Assembly (NCBI RefSeq): GCF_003970385.1
Contig: NZ_RXZH01000002.1
Coordinates: 496,001-560,000 of the forward strand
Direction of reading: 5' to 3'
Source of the DNA: Vibrio aquaticus
Lineage (GTDB): Bacteria > Pseudomonadota > Gammaproteobacteria > Enterobacterales > Vibrionaceae
Length of the DNA stretch: 64,000 bases
The notes beneath the pieces were generated by a model that saw nothing but the letters and a program-made list of their open reading frames with translations, searched no databases and was not told where the DNA came from. This document shows, in pieces, positions 62,908-64,000 of this stretch. The stretch's first letter is position 1. Each line of letters opens with the position of its first letter. A program made the position numbers and the translations under genes.

Positions 62908-64000
62908 TACAGCGCTCCTATTAAGACAATGGTGGTTGTTAGACGAAGGATATCTTCAAGACCTACTCGTGCTTTCTCCATAAAGCTTTCGCTTCTATCC
63001 GGAACGTAAATCGTGTCACCAGAGCGGAGGATAGGCAGTTTGTATAGGTTTGCGGTTTTGCTGAAATCAATCAAATCAAAGGTTCTTGCTTGCTCTTGGC
63101 AGCATGACATATTCACGATTGAGATTTTTTCTAAGTACGCTCGTTCGGATGGGCCGCCGGCTTCTGCCAATAGGTCAAGGATCGTCATGTTGTCATCGAA
63201 GACATAGCGACCTGGGTTGTTGACTGCACCTAGCACGCGAACGGTGGATTCTTTTGAGCGATCGAGCCAGATTTTGTCTTTTTCCGGAATGTAGATGGTG
63301 TCGCCCATGGTTACATTCGGCAGTAAACTTTCGTCACCCGTTTCAAAGTACAGTGATAGATTCAATTTGCTGACTTTCGAGTAGCTCTTATCGCGGTGAG
63401 TGATGCGAATGTTGTGAATGTCGGCGTCTTTTGTTGGGCCATCTGCCGCCGAAAGAATATCAAGGAAGTGCATGTCTTTAGTAAAACGGTAGCGACCGGG
63501 TGCATTCACTTGCCCAAACACATAGATAGACGCATCAGAGCTTTGACGTACCCATTGTGATTTATTATCAGAAGGATCTTGCGGAAGATCGTGCACGCGA
63601 ATGATAGAACCTGCCGAAATAACTGGGAGTTCATTCGGTTGTGCGCCATTGAGAATAAACTCATCCAAGTTAAAGATATGCAGCTGGTTGTTTTGTGTGA
63701 CAACTTCTATTTTAGATGTGTCGGCTCTTAGGGTCGGGCCGCCAACGTGAGCGAGGAGATCCATCATATCCATTTCGTCAGACCACTCAACGCGGCCCGG
63801 GCGAACCACTTCCCCGATCACACTAACTGCACGGTTTGGTGAGATTTTTAGCCATGACTTTTCATTCATGTCGGTCTTTTCAGGAACAAAAATAGCATCA
63901 CCCGGAGAAATTGACGGTGGGCTACGGCGTGTTAACCCTTCAGTAAATGCCGTCAGGTCAAATTTAACCACTCGACCATCGGCTTTAATGACTCGGATTT
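62907..64000 (-). CDS. sypC: Polysaccharide export protein SypC, C-terminal part
   Basis: This is a partial gene: the frame stays open through the right edge (upstream residues RVIKADGRVVKFDL), so the GTG at 63971 is internal. About 364 residues are visible. They hold three SLBB-like repeats with VIGEVVRPGRVEW, VFGQVNAPGRYRF and VLGAVNNPGRYVF, each followed by a DLLAHVGGP or DILSAADGP type stretch and an IPE/VPD turn. The gene ends with a hydrophobic helix DILRLTTTIVLIGAL. This is the Wza/OtnA-type outer-membrane export channel family. Confidence 0.88.
   Translation of the reverse strand, partial: IRVIKADGRVVKFDLTAFTEGLTRRSPPSISPGDAIFVPEKTDMNEKSWLKISPNRAVSVIGEVVRPGRVEWSDEMDMMDLLAHVGGPTLRADTSKIEVVTQNNQLHIFNLDEFILNGAQPNELPVISAGSIIRVHDLPQDPSDNKSQWVRQSSDASIYVFGQVNAPGRYRFTKDMHFLDILSAADGPTKDADIHNIRITHRDKSYSKVSKLNLSLYFETGDESLLPNVTMGDTIYIPEKDKIWLDRSKESTVRVLGAVNNPGRYVFDDNMTILDLLAEAGGPSERAYLEKISIVNMSCCQEQARTFDLIDFSKTANLYKLPILRSGDTIYVPDRSESFMEKARVGLEDILRLTTTIVLIGAL

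Overview
The window looks like a piece of a Vibrio chromosome, probably the large one. Reasons are the divergent ubiG/gyrA pair, the 367-residue PurC form, the six-gene TonB2 cluster with a TtpC-type subunit, two tRNA-Val(GAC) genes, three c-di-GMP enzymes, and a nearly complete syp (symbiosis polysaccharide) locus. Base composition and codon use look even, with no sign of a large island. I cannot name the species.

Layout. 1-9.6 kb: ubiG (partial), gyrA, a membrane EAL phosphodiesterase, a dCache chemoreceptor, an EF-hand protein, purC with a PurR box, and sulA with a LexA box. 9.8-16.1 kb: a phosphodiesterase, a DMT exporter, a Cpx-like two-component pair, and three Tad-type pseudopilin genes standing alone. 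16.1-23.6 kb: iron uptake, with a Fur-boxed siderophore receptor whose stop codon is formed by a small TIR element, then a Fur-boxed tonB2 operon (DUF3450-ttpC-exbB2-exbD2-tonB2-TPR) whose genes overlap end to end. 24.2-30 kb: a DcuS/CitA-like two-component system, two periplasmic binding-type proteins, a DUF2726/zinc-ribbon protein and a diguanylate cyclase. 30.2-36 kb: a VOC protein and nirBDC-cobA, an assimilatory/detoxifying nitrite reductase with its transporter and siroheme methylase, behind an FNR plus NarL/NarP control region spaced as in E. coli nirB. 36-41.4 kb: mixed small genes (NYN nuclease, orphan type IV pilin, an unrecognised two-helix-turn-helix protein, an alpha/beta hydrolase, DUF2986, an outer membrane protein) and two identical tRNA-Val genes. 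41.5-44.6 kb: a PhnD-like binding protein co-transcribed with a GGDEF-EAL enzyme.

44.8-64 kb, all on the minus strand, is the syp exopolysaccharide locus read from sypC (cut by the window edge) to sypR: export (C), tyrosine kinase (D), phosphorelay sensor (F), sigma-54 activator (G), glycosyltransferases (H, I, J, N, P, Q), flippase (K), polymerase/ligase (L), acyltransferase (M), chain-length protein (O) and initiating sugar-phosphate transferase (R). Matches to the published SypG-binding consensus lie upstream of sigma-54-type promoters before sypI and sypM, with a weaker pair before sypP. So the locus is probably three or more SypG-driven units.

The most unusual point is that sypE is absent from its usual place between sypD and sypF. 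A secreted PhnD-like binding protein sits there instead, directly before the membrane sensor SypF. A second PhnD-like protein is paired with the GGDEF-EAL enzyme next to the locus, so two biofilm-type outputs may each have a periplasmic binding-protein partner.
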